A DNA stretch of 52,506 bases from NCBI RefSeq assembly GCF_900094575.1, contig NZ_FMAE01000015.1, positions 1 to 52,506 on the forward strand. The letters run 5' to 3'. Of this stretch, positions 29,047 through 39,329 are shown in pieces. Positions within the stretch are counted from its first letter, which is position 1, and every line of letters starts with the position of its first letter. The notes beneath the pieces are model-generated. The model saw only the letters and a list, made by a program, of their open reading frames with translations, was not told the DNA's origin and made no database searches. The translations under genes and the position numbers were made by a program. The stretch comes from Bradyrhizobium yuanmingense. GTDB lineage: Bacteria > Pseudomonadota > Alphaproteobacteria > Rhizobiales > Xanthobacteraceae.

Positions 29047-29397
29047 CTATGATCGCCGGCATCTAGAATCGTGTCGATCGTAATGGTAGCGTTGCACGGT
29101 CGCTTCCTTGATCGTGCGATTCATGCGTTCGACCTGGCCATTGGTCCAGGTATGCTTGATCTTGATCAGCCGATGTTCGATCCCGTTGTCTTGGCAGCGC
29201 ATGTCGAACATATGCGTCGCGCATCTTACCCTCGGGCCGACCGCATAACGCGGGGGGAAGGTGAACTGGATCACGTTGTCGGTGAGAAAAGGATCACCTG
29301 CCGGCACGCTGGCCACTAAGGTATGGGGAAACGCCGAGGAGAACAAGCAAGTCAGGGAGAGTGATGCGGCTAGGAGGAGCGACTTATTAAGGGGCAT
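29047..29397 (-). pseudogene. IS481-type integrase fragment joined to a signal-peptide-like leader
   Basis: About residues 37-110 read as the integrase core end of an IS481-family transposase: LTDNVIQFTFPPRYAVGPR, THMFDMRCQDNGIEHRLIKI and KHTWTNGQVERMNRTIKEAT, where the last E would be the catalytic glutamate. The first 33 residues (MPLNKSLLLAASLSLTCLFS at the start) instead look like a secreted protein's signal peptide. The two were probably joined by insertion or deletion. Both the transposase start and its end are missing. Confidence 0.7.
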
Positions 29398-29850
29398 GTC
29401 CTGGACTGGGTTGGCCGGCCAAGCTCTTGCGAACTGGACGGAAGCTACGAAGGGCTGGATTTGGTCTCAAAGAGTCACATGGGAGATCGCGTCTGCGACT
29501 TGCCTGAACTCAGCAAGAGGCGGGCCAATCAAAGCAGATGGAATCTCCAGTCGCCCGAGGCCGAGAAGCACCTGAACTTGGTTTCAAGCACGACAATGCC
29601 ACCAACTTTGTCGGTATCGTCTCAACAACGGCAGTCCCGGCCTTGTTGAGCACATAACCCGGAAGGCTCTTTGCAATTCAGTCGGCAATAGACTTCATCG
29701 AGACCGATATTGGGGCACGCCGGAATACAGACGGTCAGGAGTTCGTGGAGCTTTTTCAGATTGCGCGGCCACCTCGATTGAACCAGCTTGGTTTTGGAGC
29801 CGAACGGGCGCAGACCGGTCTAGCCAGTAGCTTTCTATGGTTAGGTTCAT
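29398..29850. other. Gene-poor stretch before the MocR-type regulator
   Basis: No supported gene. It should include the promoter of the regulator gene at 29851. Short readings on both strands have no recognisable similarity. Confidence 0.35.
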
Positions 29851-31332
29851 ATGGTCCAGATTAAGGTGCCGTCACACCGTGTCGGGCGGATGGGAGCGCG
29901 TCGGATCTATGAAGTGCTCAGGGATCAGATCCTGGGGCGCGTATACGGCTCGAATGGGTCGCTGCCCTCGTCCCGCGCTCTCGCCGAAGAGCTGGGAGTA
30001 TCGCGCGGAACGGTGACGGTCGCATACGAACAATTGGCGGCTGAGGGATTCATCGAGACCCGCCACGGCGCCCGCCCACGGGTCGCAAAGGCTGCCGTCG
30101 AGACCGGGCGCACAGGCACGAAAGCAGGGTCGTGTACACGCAAGGCACGAGTCTCGCGGTATGGTGAACGTTTGCGACAGGTCGTCGCACGCTCAACCGA
30201 GCAACCTCGTAATCTCGTTGCCGATTTTTGCTATGGTGATCTCTCACCCTTGGACTTTCCCGTACCAGCATGGAAGAGAGCCGTAACCGCTGCGATCACG
30301 CAGCGACCCCGAACATTGACTTACGATGATCCACGTGGCTCGCTGCGTCTGCGGACCGCACTGCAGGGCTATCTCTGGCGTTCGCGGACCGTACGATGCG
30401 AGATCGATCAGATCATCGTCGTCAACGGTTCACAGCAAGGGCTCGATTTGTGTGCTCGGCTGCTGCTTGACGCTGGAGATCGGTTCGTCATGGAAGATCC
30501 CGGCTACCCTATGGCGCGGCACATCCTCTCGGCGACCGGAGCTATTGCGGTGCCAATTCCGGTCGACGCAAACGGGCTGAACACGGCGAGGCTTGCAAGG
30601 GCCGAAGCTCGTCTCGCTTACGTAACGCCCTCGCACCAATTTCCACTTGGCGGTGTCATGCCGATCCGGCGGCGGCATCAGTTGCTCGCCTGGACCAAGA
30701 AGGTTGAGGCCTACGTGATCGAAGACGACTACGATAGCGAGTACCGCTACGACACGAAACCTGTGCTCCCGCTGCACGCTCTCGAAGAAAGCGAGCACGT
30801 CATCTATCTTGGGACCGTCTCCAAGACACTCTCGCCTACCTTGAGGATCGGCTATGTCGTGGTGCCTCCTGAACTGCAGTTCGCGTTCAGCGCCGGCAAG
30901 CAGATCATGGACCGACACACATCTCTCATCGAGCAAGAGGCACTCGCGACGATGCTCGATACGGGCGCCTACGACAGGCATGTCAGGCGCATGCGGCGGC
31001 GCAACGACGAGCGCCGGCGAGCCCTGATCGAGGCATTGCGGCGGAGATTTGGCGAGCGAATCCGAGTCGAAGGTGACGCTGCCGGCTTGCATCTGGTCGC
31101 TTGGTTCGACGATCTGCCCAAGAAGTCCGAAGCAGCATTGATCGAAGCAGCCCGCGCAAAGGGGGTTGGCGTCTACCCCATCTCGCCCCTGTACGATCAA
31201 CGTCAGCCGGACCGCCGGCGCGGACCAAACCTCGTCGGGCTCATCATGGGTTATGCCGCGCTGGAGGCTCATCAGATTGAGCGTGGCTGCCAGCTCCTGG
31301 CGCAAGCGAGGGACCAGTTTCGTTCACGGTGA
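29851..31332 (+). CDS. MocR/GntR-family regulator with aminotransferase domain
   Basis: A 493-residue PLP-dependent regulator. The N-terminal winged helix-turn-helix (about 15-85) includes SLPSSRALAEELGVSRGTVT. The C-terminal fold-type I aminotransferase domain has VVNGSQQGLDLCARLLLDAG, EDPGYP, EDDYDSEYRYD and the PLP-binding lysine in GTVSKTLSPTLRIGY (K325). Such proteins activate or repress vitamin B6, amino-acid or rhizopine genes. The paiB-like and lysE-like remnants immediately downstream on the same strand suggest it once controlled an amino-acid or polyamine export module. It appears intact. Confidence 0.88.
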   Translation: MVQIKVPSHRVGRMGARRIYEVLRDQILGRVYGSNGSLPSSRALAEELGVSRGTVTVAYEQLAAEGFIETRHGARPRVAKAAVETGRTGTKAGSCTRKARVSRYGERLRQVVARSTEQPRNLVADFCYGDLSPLDFPVPAWKRAVTAAITQRPRTLTYDDPRGSLRLRTALQGYLWRSRTVRCEIDQIIVVNGSQQGLDLCARLLLDAGDRFVMEDPGYPMARHILSATGAIAVPIPVDANGLNTARLARAEARLAYVTPSHQFPLGGVMPIRRRHQLLAWTKKVEAYVIEDDYDSEYRYDTKPVLPLHALEESEHVIYLGTVSKTLSPTLRIGYVVVPPELQFAFSAGKQIMDRHTSLIEQEALATMLDTGAYDRHVRRMRRRNDERRRALIEALRRRFGERIRVEGDAAGLHLVAWFDDLPKKSEAALIEAARAKGVGVYPISPLYDQRQPDRRRGPNLVGLIMGYAALEAHQIERGCQLLAQARDQFRSR

Positions 31333-31429
31333 TAACTGCGAAACAACTGGACCAGCGACATCGTAACGAACTGGCCTTTCTAAACGTACCGGGCTTGGGC
31401 TATTCCGGAGCGGAGAACGGAGAAGCGCT

Positions 31430-32060
31430 ATGTACGTGCCCCCCGCCTTCCGAGCTGATAACATCGAGAACATCCGAGCGACCATCAGCTCCGCACGCTT
31501 GGCGAACCTAATCACAGCGACGGCAGAAGGGCCGCTCGCAACACCACTTCCGCTATTCCTGGACCCGACGGAAGGCGAACGGGGAGTTCTGTATGGCCAC
31601 CTCGCCAAGGCCAATCCGCAATGGCGCGCGGCTCCGATCGGCGAAGCCCTGGCCGTCTTCTTGGGTCCGGAAGCTTACGTGACCCCGTCATGGTACGCCA
31701 CCAAGCAGGAAACCGAAAAGGTAGTGCCGACGTGGAACTACATCGCCGTCCATGCTTACGGTCCGGTTGAGTTCTTCGAAGATAACGAACGTCTGCTTGA
31801 TGTAGTTACCCGATTGACGAACATCCATGAGGGCTCACGGGTGACACCTTGGTCTGTCAGCGACGCTCCGGCAGATTTTCATCGCCGCCCAGTTGCGTGG
31901 GATTGTCGGAATCCGCATTCCCGTCACCAAGTTCGAGGGCAAGCGCAAGATGAGCCAGAACCGTCCTCTTGCCGACCGTATCGGTGTCGCCACCGGCCTT
32001 GCCGCGAGCCAAGAACCGCGCGATCAGGAAGTCAGCATCATGGTCCCAACGCTGGCCTGA
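31430..32060 (+). pseudogene. PaiB-type FMN-binding negative regulator, frameshifted
   Basis: It starts MYVPPAFRADNIENIRATIS, and the conserved GHLAKANPQW, then TPSWYATKQETEKVVPTWNY and VHAYGPVEFFED follow. Near 31875 the protein leaves this frame after SDAPADF and goes on as IAAQLRGIVGIRIPVTKFEG, KRKMSQNRPLADRIGVATGL, to a TGA at 32058-32060. The intact family member is a roughly 210-residue FMN-binding split-barrel protein. One frameshift inactivates it. Confidence 0.82.
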
Positions 32061-32063
32061 GCC

Positions 32064-32240
32064 ATGACGCTTCAGACCGCAAAGCCAGGCCGAGCTGTGT
32101 TCGGGTCCAGTTCTTCATTTTCCTGGCAGCGGCGATGCTCGTGGCCGTCACGCCGGGACCTGGCATCCTCTATATCGTCGCGCGAAACGCTTGCTGGCTG
32201 CATGGGTGAAGATTTGGTGTCGAGCTTCGGTCTAGGTTTC
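32064..32240 (+). pseudogene. LysE/RhtB-type exporter, N-terminal fragment
   Basis: Across two frames: VQFFIFLAAAMLVAVTPGPG, ILYIVAR, then GEDLVSSFGLGFGGLVH. The TPGPG motif at the end of the first helix is typical of LysE/RhtB amino-acid exporters. The gene breaks off after about 55 residues and unrelated sequence follows. With the MocR regulator and the PaiB remnant it forms a likely former operon. Confidence 0.7.
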
Positions 32241-32284
32241 GGTGGGCTTGTTCACTCACCGCCCTCGTCATGGCGAGCGCGGAC

Positions 32285-32478
32285 GCGTCAAAGCGGCCTG
32301 GTCTTATAATGCCAGCAACTACACCTACACCACCCAAGGCGCCATCGGTGGCACGTCATCCTATGGCAGCGTACCAAGCTTCACCAATCTAGTCATCGGC
32401 GCGACCATGACGGGGGGGAATTCCTCTCAATCGTTGGAATCGCCGTATCTAGTAGATGCCAACGCGACACTACACTGA
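32285..32478 (+). pseudogene. Gly/Ser/Thr-rich surface-protein-like fragment
   Basis: An open end of about 62 residues reading AWSYNASNYTYTTQGAIGGT, then SSYGSVPSFTNLVIGATMTG and ending LVDANATLH. The composition is that of a beta-rich extracellular or phage tail protein, quite unlike the exporter sequence it is fused to. Family unknown; no start of its own is seen. Confidence 0.35.
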
Positions 32479-33325
32479 TGGACTATACCCGTTGAAGATC
32501 GTCGCCAACTTTGGTGCGCGTTAACGAACCGACCGGCCGACCTACAGGGAAAGGTTCTCCAGCGACTTTGCGATACCGCTGAGCCTTCTGATCGCCGCCT
32601 CAAGCTCTTCGATCAGATCTTGCCGGTTTTCTTCTTTTCTCGCGTTATGGTCTTCAAATGAGGCTGAGCTCCACGGAATGCCTGAACCGCGACCTAGGGC
32701 CTGCTTCTGATGGTCCTGGAAGTTGTCTTAAGCTCGAGCCGCGTGCTGCGACGTCGTGTTGCGCCAAGTAGCAAGCCTGTAAAGAGCCCAGCCGCAGGGG
32801 CTGATTTGTGGCTTGGACCAGTCTACTCGCATCCATCGCTGGCGGATGCTCCCTCTCTAAGATCGGCGGCACGCCTTCTTCGATTTAGCTTTCCGCTCGT
32901 ATCGGCGACCTTCGCGCACGTGGTGGTGCTCGCAGCCGGTGGATGGTAGGGCCTCCCGATCTCGCAACCGCAGTGACTTCAACAACGTCGAAGCAGCAGT
33001 TAGCCGGCGGGTTATGTCAGTAAACCTGCCACATGCTCTCGTCGCCGACGGCGCTAAGGACATTCAGTCGAAGAGCCGCCCAGCATCAGAATGATGCTTC
33101 GCGGGGAGCACCCGCGCGTTCGAAGCGCTAACCCAAGAACAGAGACAGATCTGAACCAACGCCCCGGATTGACCAACAAATATTTTGAACCTGTAATAAA
33201 CTCCGCGTTTTGCAAGCTCACATCGATATTTGGAGAGACGCTCGGACCGAAGCTCTCGGGCGAAAGCTGAGACGGCGCGATGCGGAGCTTAGTTGGGCTG
33301 CCGGGCCACCTGAGTGGAGTTGCTC
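32479..33325. other. Gene-poor stretch
   Basis: No gene supported on either strand; the readings are short and of mixed composition. No IS terminal repeats were recognised. Confidence 0.35.
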
Positions 33326-33526
33326 ATGAGTACTGAGCGGAATCCCGACCCTGTGATCCTGTTGTTCGCGATTGCCGTGATCGTCGCCGCCTTCGCGGCA
33401 TTCGTCACGACGTTTGAGCGGCTTGGGAGCAGCACAGCTGGTGGCGAGGCTCCCTCCGGGACCACGGGGCTGGGCAAGCCTCGGCCGCCTCTTGAGCGGG
33501 CACCCGGCCAATCAGTAGGGAAGTAA
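33326..33526 (+). CDS. Small single-pass membrane protein
   Basis: A 66-residue protein, MSTERNPDPVILLFAIAVIV at the start, with one membrane helix (about 10-28), then a hydrophilic Gly/Pro-rich tail. A GTGGAG ribosome-like site precedes the ATG at 33326. Small proteins of this layout are common in rhizobial accessory DNA; the function is unknown. Confidence 0.5.
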   Translation: MSTERNPDPVILLFAIAVIVAAFAAFVTTFERLGSSTAGGEAPSGTTGLGKPRPPLERAPGQSVGK

Positions 33527-35460
33527 GCACCCCGCCTGAACCGACAAAAAGTGTCCATCCTTGTGCTGCGGCATCAGACCCGCAACCTGGCCCAAGTCGA
33601 CCGACTTTCGAACGAAGCTGACCCGAAACCAAAGCGAAGGTGACCCGCAACGACAACCCCTTTGGTGTCGATGGGTCCTTCAAGCTTTATCCTGCCCTTT
33701 TTTTCGGCTTGTATGATCCTACCTCCGGTTGCATGCTCTTCCCGCTTTCGCCGGATATTGTTTCAATAGTCATTGTTCGAGGCAGTAATGAGTAATCGAC
33801 GTCAGGTTTACAACTATTCGGCCATTCTGCGTCAACGGGTCGAGGGGCTTATCGCACTATTTGGGGAACTGCAGGCGCTCCGGCGACGCCTGCGAGCCGC
33901 TAACGCGAGAAGGATTGGTCGGCGTATCCAGAACGGCGCGCGGAGAAGAAGAGTTGTTCGGCGGTGACAGCTCCCGTTCAATGCAACGATCCCCCGTCCC
34001 CGCTTCGACATTGATACGAAGCCGGGTCAGGTCGCTTCACGAGCAGCTGCCCTCTGCAGCCAGTTTCCCGGCACTTTGACCAGGGCGCGATTCTTGATTT
34101 GCGCCGCGTGGGCGAGCCAGACCTGCTTTGCGCTGGGGTCCGAAGCATTCGCTTCGCGTCACCAACAGGCCCACAACTCGCATATCTTGCAGCGAGGTCA
34201 GATACTACGTCGCGAAATATCGGCACCGGTGCCCGAGATGTACGCTCGTAATCAAGGCGCTACCGACGCACAGATCGGACGGGCGCGACGTTGCTTGACC
34301 TCAAACGAGACTGCGGAAACCGACCGACCACGCCCTTATACCGATTGAAGCCGTACATCGGCTCCTCAATGACATGATGTCTGCCGCTCACTCCGGAAGC
34401 TCGACCAAACGACGAAGGGGCTTTGTTTTGCAAAGAGTTGCTGGAAGGGACTTACGTTCAACCCAGATCTCACGTCAGAAGCAAATGACTTCATCGCACG
34501 GCCAGATTTGCCCCCCATGGCTGCCTAGGTCTGCGCGAAGGGTCATCCCCGTCGGGGCGCGATACCGGATCTTTCCATGTCCGGCTATTTGCGATTGTGC
34601 TTCGTCAGTTTCGTTTCTTTTTGACACCTTTTCAACGGCTTCTGCATCCGCCAATTCTCTTGCGGGATCTCTTCAGTACTCCTGCACGCCAACCCGCACC
34701 GACCTCTCTGACGCAAGCGGAATGGGCGGGACCCGAGCAACTCGCCCCCCTGCGGCCAGCATTGGGCCTATCGGTGGAGAGGCACCAGAAGTGCCGCTTC
34801 CTAACTGAGGGTACCGCGAAGCTGAAAAAGACCATTCGGCGGCGCCTGGCCAAAGATAGCACCGCCAGCTTTAAACGAGAGCGGGACGGCGGGGCCCAGG
34901 CAGAGCCGAACCCTTGGTGCGGGCGCGGAGTTGCTGCGCTCCGCACCGGCCGCGCCTTCTCAGCCGCCTCACGCCGAGGTCAAGGTAGCTGATGCTGCGT
35001 CCGATCTTGTTCCGCACACCGCTGTCATGTCGACGGCCCCCATCTCTGCGCAGGCCTATCGGCTCCACGCCCAGCCAAGTCGATGTTGAGCAACTTCTCG
35101 CGGCCGCGCCGGCAAACGATGCGATGACTTCGTTCGAACCTCCGAGCATGCCGATCGGCTTACTCTCCCGGAGGCTGATAGCGAGGCGGCGAGTCGGACG
35201 GCAACTTGGTTTGGCGCACCGCTGATGATGCTGGGGATGCTCCCATCTTAAGCTCGAGCCGCTCGCTTCGGCACCCGGTGAGATGACGATGCTGAAGCGC
35301 GCTACACTGGGCAGGATACCTGACGCGCCGGTGTGACGGAAGAGCGGCATAGCCAAGTGGCCAAACGCACAAAGGTTCCGCGCGTCTGCACTTACTTTGG
35401 CGCTGCTTTACACGAACATTCGACTAGGATGACAGGCTCCTTTGGGATGGGACTGTCATC
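33527..35460. other. Long gene-poor stretch (about 1.9 kb)
   Basis: No gene can be supported. A 60-codon plus-strand reading at 33788-33967 (MSNRRQVYNYSAILRQRVEG, basic helical) has a weak ribosome site and could be a small gene. Longer readings at 34374-34992 and 34871-35356 look like chance. Composition and the lack of readable domains fit old, decayed DNA. Confidence 0.35.
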
Positions 35461-35664
35461 ATGCGGTACAGAGTGCTCGTGGTGGACAGCAGCAGGCGAC
35501 TGATATGCGCGGCGAAGCTCGACTGCGTCGACGAGGAGGCTGCGAGATGTCGGGCCGAGCAAATGTATGGCGAGCACGACGTTGAGCTTTGGGAAGGGGA
35601 TCGGCTCGTTGCCGTTTTCTCAAGTGCAACGTCGAATGAAGATCGAAGCGACCGCTTGTCCTGA
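35461..35664 (+). CDS. Small conserved hypothetical protein
   Basis: A 67-residue protein starting MRYRVLVVDSSRRLICAAKL, with a helix DEEAARCRAEQMYGEHDVEL and then WEGDRLVAVF. The final HDVELWEGDRLVA pattern is typical of a short Bradyrhizobium protein family of unknown function. No strong ribosome site is seen, but the codon pattern and motif support it. Confidence 0.6.
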   Translation: MRYRVLVVDSSRRLICAAKLDCVDEEAARCRAEQMYGEHDVELWEGDRLVAVFSSATSNEDRSDRLS

Positions 35665-35771
35665 TTAGAGGGCCTGCCACGCCGCCGAGTGTGCGCGTGT
35701 ACTCATTGCATGGCCGAAACGATCACGCCCGGCTACCCAAAAGAGCGGTCCAACCAATCTCGCAATTGCTA

Positions 35772-36077
35772 TTAATGGACCTCTCGGTCCAACTCTCGCA
35801 GCAATCGATGCAGGAAGTCGCTAGCGTGATTATATTGTGCGCCGCCGTCCAGGATCTGATGAGCCAGTGGTGACATTATGTTGCCAACGGCCTCAGGGCC
35901 AATCAGCTCGGTCCGTGACGACCACAACTCCAGCAGCCCGTCCGGGATGTGGTCGCTCGATCCAAATAGCTTCAGGAGCCGGGCTTCGGCGACACCGTTA
36001 TGATCGTGGTGGGCCTTGGCCGCATAAAAGGCGAACAAGCTACGAAAGGCGTCACGGGAAACGGAAGGCTTAGCCAT
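35772..36077 (-). CDS. Hypothetical cytosolic protein
   Basis: A 101-residue helical protein, MAKPSVSRDAFRSLFAFYAA at the start, with HHDHNGVAEARLLKLFGSSD and a C-terminal helix rich in Leu and Arg (FLHRLLRELDREVH). The ATG at 36075-36077 has a GGGGA ribosome site; a longer start at 36104 is possible. No family recognised. Confidence 0.5.
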   Translation of the reverse strand: MAKPSVSRDAFRSLFAFYAAKAHHDHNGVAEARLLKLFGSSDHIPDGLLELWSSRTELIGPEAVGNIMSPLAHQILDGGAQYNHASDFLHRLLRELDREVH

Positions 36078-36785
36078 CGCAATGTCCCCCACAGAATTCT
36101 TCAAATGAATTTGCTTAATCCGGAGCTGAACGGAAGCTATTCCCTCGAAATCCGCACACGAAGAAGATTCTACAACGGACCGGGAAAACGCGGCAAGCCC
36201 TTAATCCATGTTAGATAGGACGTATTGAAACCAGGCTTTGTCTAACGTGCGTTCACACTTAACAAGACGTCTGCTTTCAGGCGGATGGTGGTCTCGGCGG
36301 CTCCGCCGCGGGGTGGCGCTCAGCCGTCCGAAGCCGGCCGTCCCTGGCCCGTTCCCGCGCTCCGCCGGAATGGCGCCTTAGACGACCATGACCATTCCAG
36401 TTAGCGCATAAGACATGACGAAGGGTGGCCGACTCCAGCGCAGTCAGGTCCCGCAATACGAGGCAATGGTCTGAGGAAGCCAGAAGACCGTTCCAGAACT
36501 TTCGCATACCAGCAAGAACAAGAATGCAGAAATCAGCAGGACTTTGCTGTCAGTTATTCCCTCTTACAAACGAGGCGGGACCATCGCTCGGTCGGCGCGA
36601 CGGCTCTTCGGCCGCAGCCTCCGCCAAGATGCGCTTCGCTTCGGATCGAGGGCTCCGAGAATGCGTTGCCGTCGCCGGTCAGGTTCATCGTCTTCAAATT
36701 CGGTGGTAAGTTCTCGAGACCAGCCTGTCGCGCGCGAGAGCGCATGGATCCTGATCGGCCGATATACGTCGTGCAGCTTAACCGC
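36078..36785. other. Gene-poor stretch
   Basis: No supported gene. It separates the hypothetical gene at 35772-36077 from the end of the nitrilase pseudogene. Readings on both strands resemble no known protein. Confidence 0.35.
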
Positions 36786-38001
36786 TTACTTCACTCCGTC
36801 GACGATCCAGTTCCACCCTTCCCGCTTTATTTCTTTCCGAGGAATCGCGATAGCTTCCTCGCTCCGGTAGTACCAGGCCGTGGTGTCGGAATTGGCTCGG
36901 CCGTCGACCGTCATTTCCGGAGCGGGCTTGCTGTCGAGCTGGAGCACCAGGGCTTGTTGGTTCGGCAGCAACGTGAGCTGGTGCCTTCCTTGATTGGGAG
37001 GCGCAGCACTTCCCACGCGGAGGTGATGACGCCAGAGCGCGATGCTCCGCGGCCCCCGCTTCAAACCGGCAGCTTTCCGGGAGGCGTTCGAGCGGTCGAT
37101 GAGCGCTGCGCAGGTTATGGTCAACACCGACGAGCCGGGATCATCCGTGAGGCTCGCAGCGTAAGAACCTGGCCAGCGGAAAGCGAGTTGGGGGCCATCC
37201 ATGAGGAGCGCAAACACGAGATTGGGCTCGAGGGATCGGATCAGCGACAGCGCAGGGTCGACGCGAGCCAAGTCTTCACAGATCACGGCTGTCAAAGCAG
37301 ACCGGTTGCGGAAAACGTCCATGTGGATGATGCGATGTCCGATCTCCAGATATTCCCACCACACGCATTTCGTGGACAGCTCGTCTTGTAAGCCGTAGGA
37401 CTCGATCTGCTGGCCGTCGCCAACGATGATGCTTGCGCCTGGAATGAGTTGCCGCAACTCTCTCGCCGAAGCTGTTGGTATAGGGGGTCGAGACCACAAC
37501 GAAGTTGCCGAGAAGGCCGTTACAGTCCCTAGACACACCCGAGATCACGAACTCAATCGAAGGATGGTGATCGCGGACGTGCCTAACCAACGCATCATGC
37601 GTGCTCCAGTCGAGCGCGTATTCCGGCAGAACGATCCCGTTCGCAGGCTTTCGCTTTCGACGCGTCTCTGCGAGCAGCCGATCGATGAAGAAGACGAAAT
37701 CACATCACCCTCTGCAGTGCTCCATTCCTCATCGGTGGCGCTCGGTGTGCCTCCTCCGGGCGGAGCCACTTTTGTCGACGCGAAAACGTCCCCAACGATT
37801 CTTATTTCCCTTCTTGTCGCGATTCACTCGGCCGCGGAAGCAACCTGGAGGGATGGCATAGGGAAAGGGCACCAGGAGCACATTGAGCCTGGTCTGATTG
37901 TTGCCGTAGTTCGCTTCGGGTTTGTGCCAATACGCGTTCGTGTAGCCTCTCGGCGGTAGGAGCGTCAGGTTATGACCGAGCGTCCGGATCGAGCAGCCCA
38001 A
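36786..38001 (-). pseudogene. Nitrilase-fold protein like those linked to defence reverse transcriptases, frameshifted
   Basis: Three frames give a carbon-nitrogen hydrolase domain. 38001 to about 37790: LTLLPPRGYTNAYWHKPEAN, then LNVLLVPFPYAIPPGCF. About 37705 to 37410: FIDRLLAETRRKRKPANGIV, LPEYALDWSTHDALV, VISGVSRDCNGLLGNFVVVS and KHHRW. About 37415 to 36786: QQIESYGLQDELSTKCVWWE, TAVICEDLARVDPALSLIRS and LVFALLMDGPQLAFRWPGSY. The Glu (LPEYALD), Lys (KHHRW) and Cys (ICEDLAR) of the nitrilase triad are all recognisable. From memory this subtype occurs as the nitrilase half of DRT1/UG1 reverse transcriptase systems. No reverse transcriptase motif was found upstream, so it may be a remnant. 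Confidence 0.6.
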
Positions 38002-38627
38002 CTCCGTTGTCCTGCCTTTTAAGGCTGCCGGTTATAGCCGATTGTTTTCGAGATAAGTGAAATCGGATACCAATTCGGGCTCGGAGCAATGCACAGGCGG
38101 GGTTTCGATGGAGCACGCCTGGGCACACGGAACGGCAACGATGATAGCGCCACTGGGAACATCGAGAACGTCTCCCGGACTTGACGCAAATTGACCCGGA
38201 CGAGCCAGGTTTTATCCGCGAGAATGAAAGGTGTTCCCATGGCTGGCGCCCGGACCTGTGGCAGCTCCCGTGCGTGCCCGGAATGTGAGGGCCATATCAG
38301 GCGCGGCGAGTCCCAGGACGCGATCATGACGCATCGCATTCGTGGTTTCTGGACGCGGCCGCAAAGATCGCTACGGTGGCAACCCCGCGTGCAGGCCACG
38401 ATGAGAACTGCGAGATTGCCGGCGTGCGCGCTTCTTTTGGAGCCATCTACCGAAATCGGTCCGCACAAACGTTTGTATGTATTGGACAGGCGCTTCGAGC
38501 AGCTAAGTTGAAACTCCGAAAGAGGGCGCTGGCAGCGGAGAGGCTTCCTGGGCTTGACGACTTGTTCGCCCTCGTTTTGGGACAAGGCAATGGCTTCCTT
38601 CGACCTCTCGCGTCGGAGATGATCTCC
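38002..38627. other. Unrecognised decayed stretch upstream of the nitrilase pseudogene
   Basis: On the minus strand the reading VLDVPSGAIIVAVPCAQACS continues through IETPPVHCSEPELVSDF and ends at a TAA near 38035, preceded in another frame by MGTPFILADKTWLVRVNLRQ. It is protein-like, with strands and cysteines, but I cannot name the family. No YxDD-type reverse transcriptase motif was seen. Confidence 0.4.
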
Positions 38628-38879
38628 ATGGGCACTTCAATGAGTACTTTGATTCGCCTCCGCTACAACACAATGGCCGATGAAAGCCCGGGCGGCGAAT
38701 GGAGATGGCGCGTGATCATGGAGAGAGATGGCGCATATGAGGAAGTCCTCGTAAAAGAGCTCTCGATCAACGTGCCGTCATTCTCCCAGGCAGACGAGAT
38801 GCCTGTTGTTGGGCGCAAGTACCATATTGCTTGCCACGGCACACTCACGGTGGAAGACGGTGTCGGTACCATCAGGTGA
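38628..38879 (+). CDS. Small hypothetical protein divergent from the nitrilase
   Basis: An 83-residue protein, MGTSMSTLIRLRYNTMADES at the start, with WRWRVIMERDGAYEEVLVKE, SINVPSFSQADEMPVVGRKY and HIACHGTLTVEDGVGTIR at the end. The strand-rich pattern with a W-R-V-I core and a HI.C.G.L..E end looks like a genuine small fold. A GGAG site lies 8 bases before the ATG. The frame stays open upstream to 38376, so a longer form is possible. It may belong with the neighbouring nitrilase system; this is positional inference only. Confidence 0.45.
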   Translation: MGTSMSTLIRLRYNTMADESPGGEWRWRVIMERDGAYEEVLVKELSINVPSFSQADEMPVVGRKYHIACHGTLTVEDGVGTIR

Positions 38880-39329
38880 ACCGAATGAGGTCGCCTCGAT
38901 TGGGCTGAGCCGGTTGGCTCTTCCTCACGCTCTAGCCATCTGCCGTGGACTTAAACGGGCGACTGAAGCGATGATGCCGCCAGGCGCCTCGTCCGGAAGG
39001 CTGGTTGAAGTTCTATTAGCCGCCCTCTCCGGTTGTCGCCTTCGCCCCCCGGTTTTGTAAGCCTCAGGCCCACCAGGATTGAGCGGGTTGAAATGATGCG
39101 CGTCCACTTTTTCGCATCGTCCGCTCACGGCTGCATCATATCAAGGGGCGTAATTCGTCAATCTTAACGCAGTCACGAAATGCCACAACGATTCGTAGCT
39201 GAATCCTTTTAGCGAAGGGATAATCAAGGATTGATCCGTTCGCTGCCTTCATAGTCTCAAATTGATCATCAATGCTTCTTTGGTGTTGTTGATCAAGCAT
39301 CAAGAGGCCCCTACGCACAGTTCAAGCGA
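38880..39329. other. Gene-poor stretch
   Basis: Nothing firmly supported. A minus-strand reading at 39136-39318, with an internal start MLDQQHQRSIDDQFETMKAA, has protein-like composition and ends 11 bases before the acetyltransferase stop, but no family is recognised. Confidence 0.35.

Noticed and set aside
33540..33720. A possible IS21-type terminal region
   Set aside because: The gacccgcaac-like strings are suggestive, but there is no transposase reading and no matching second end.
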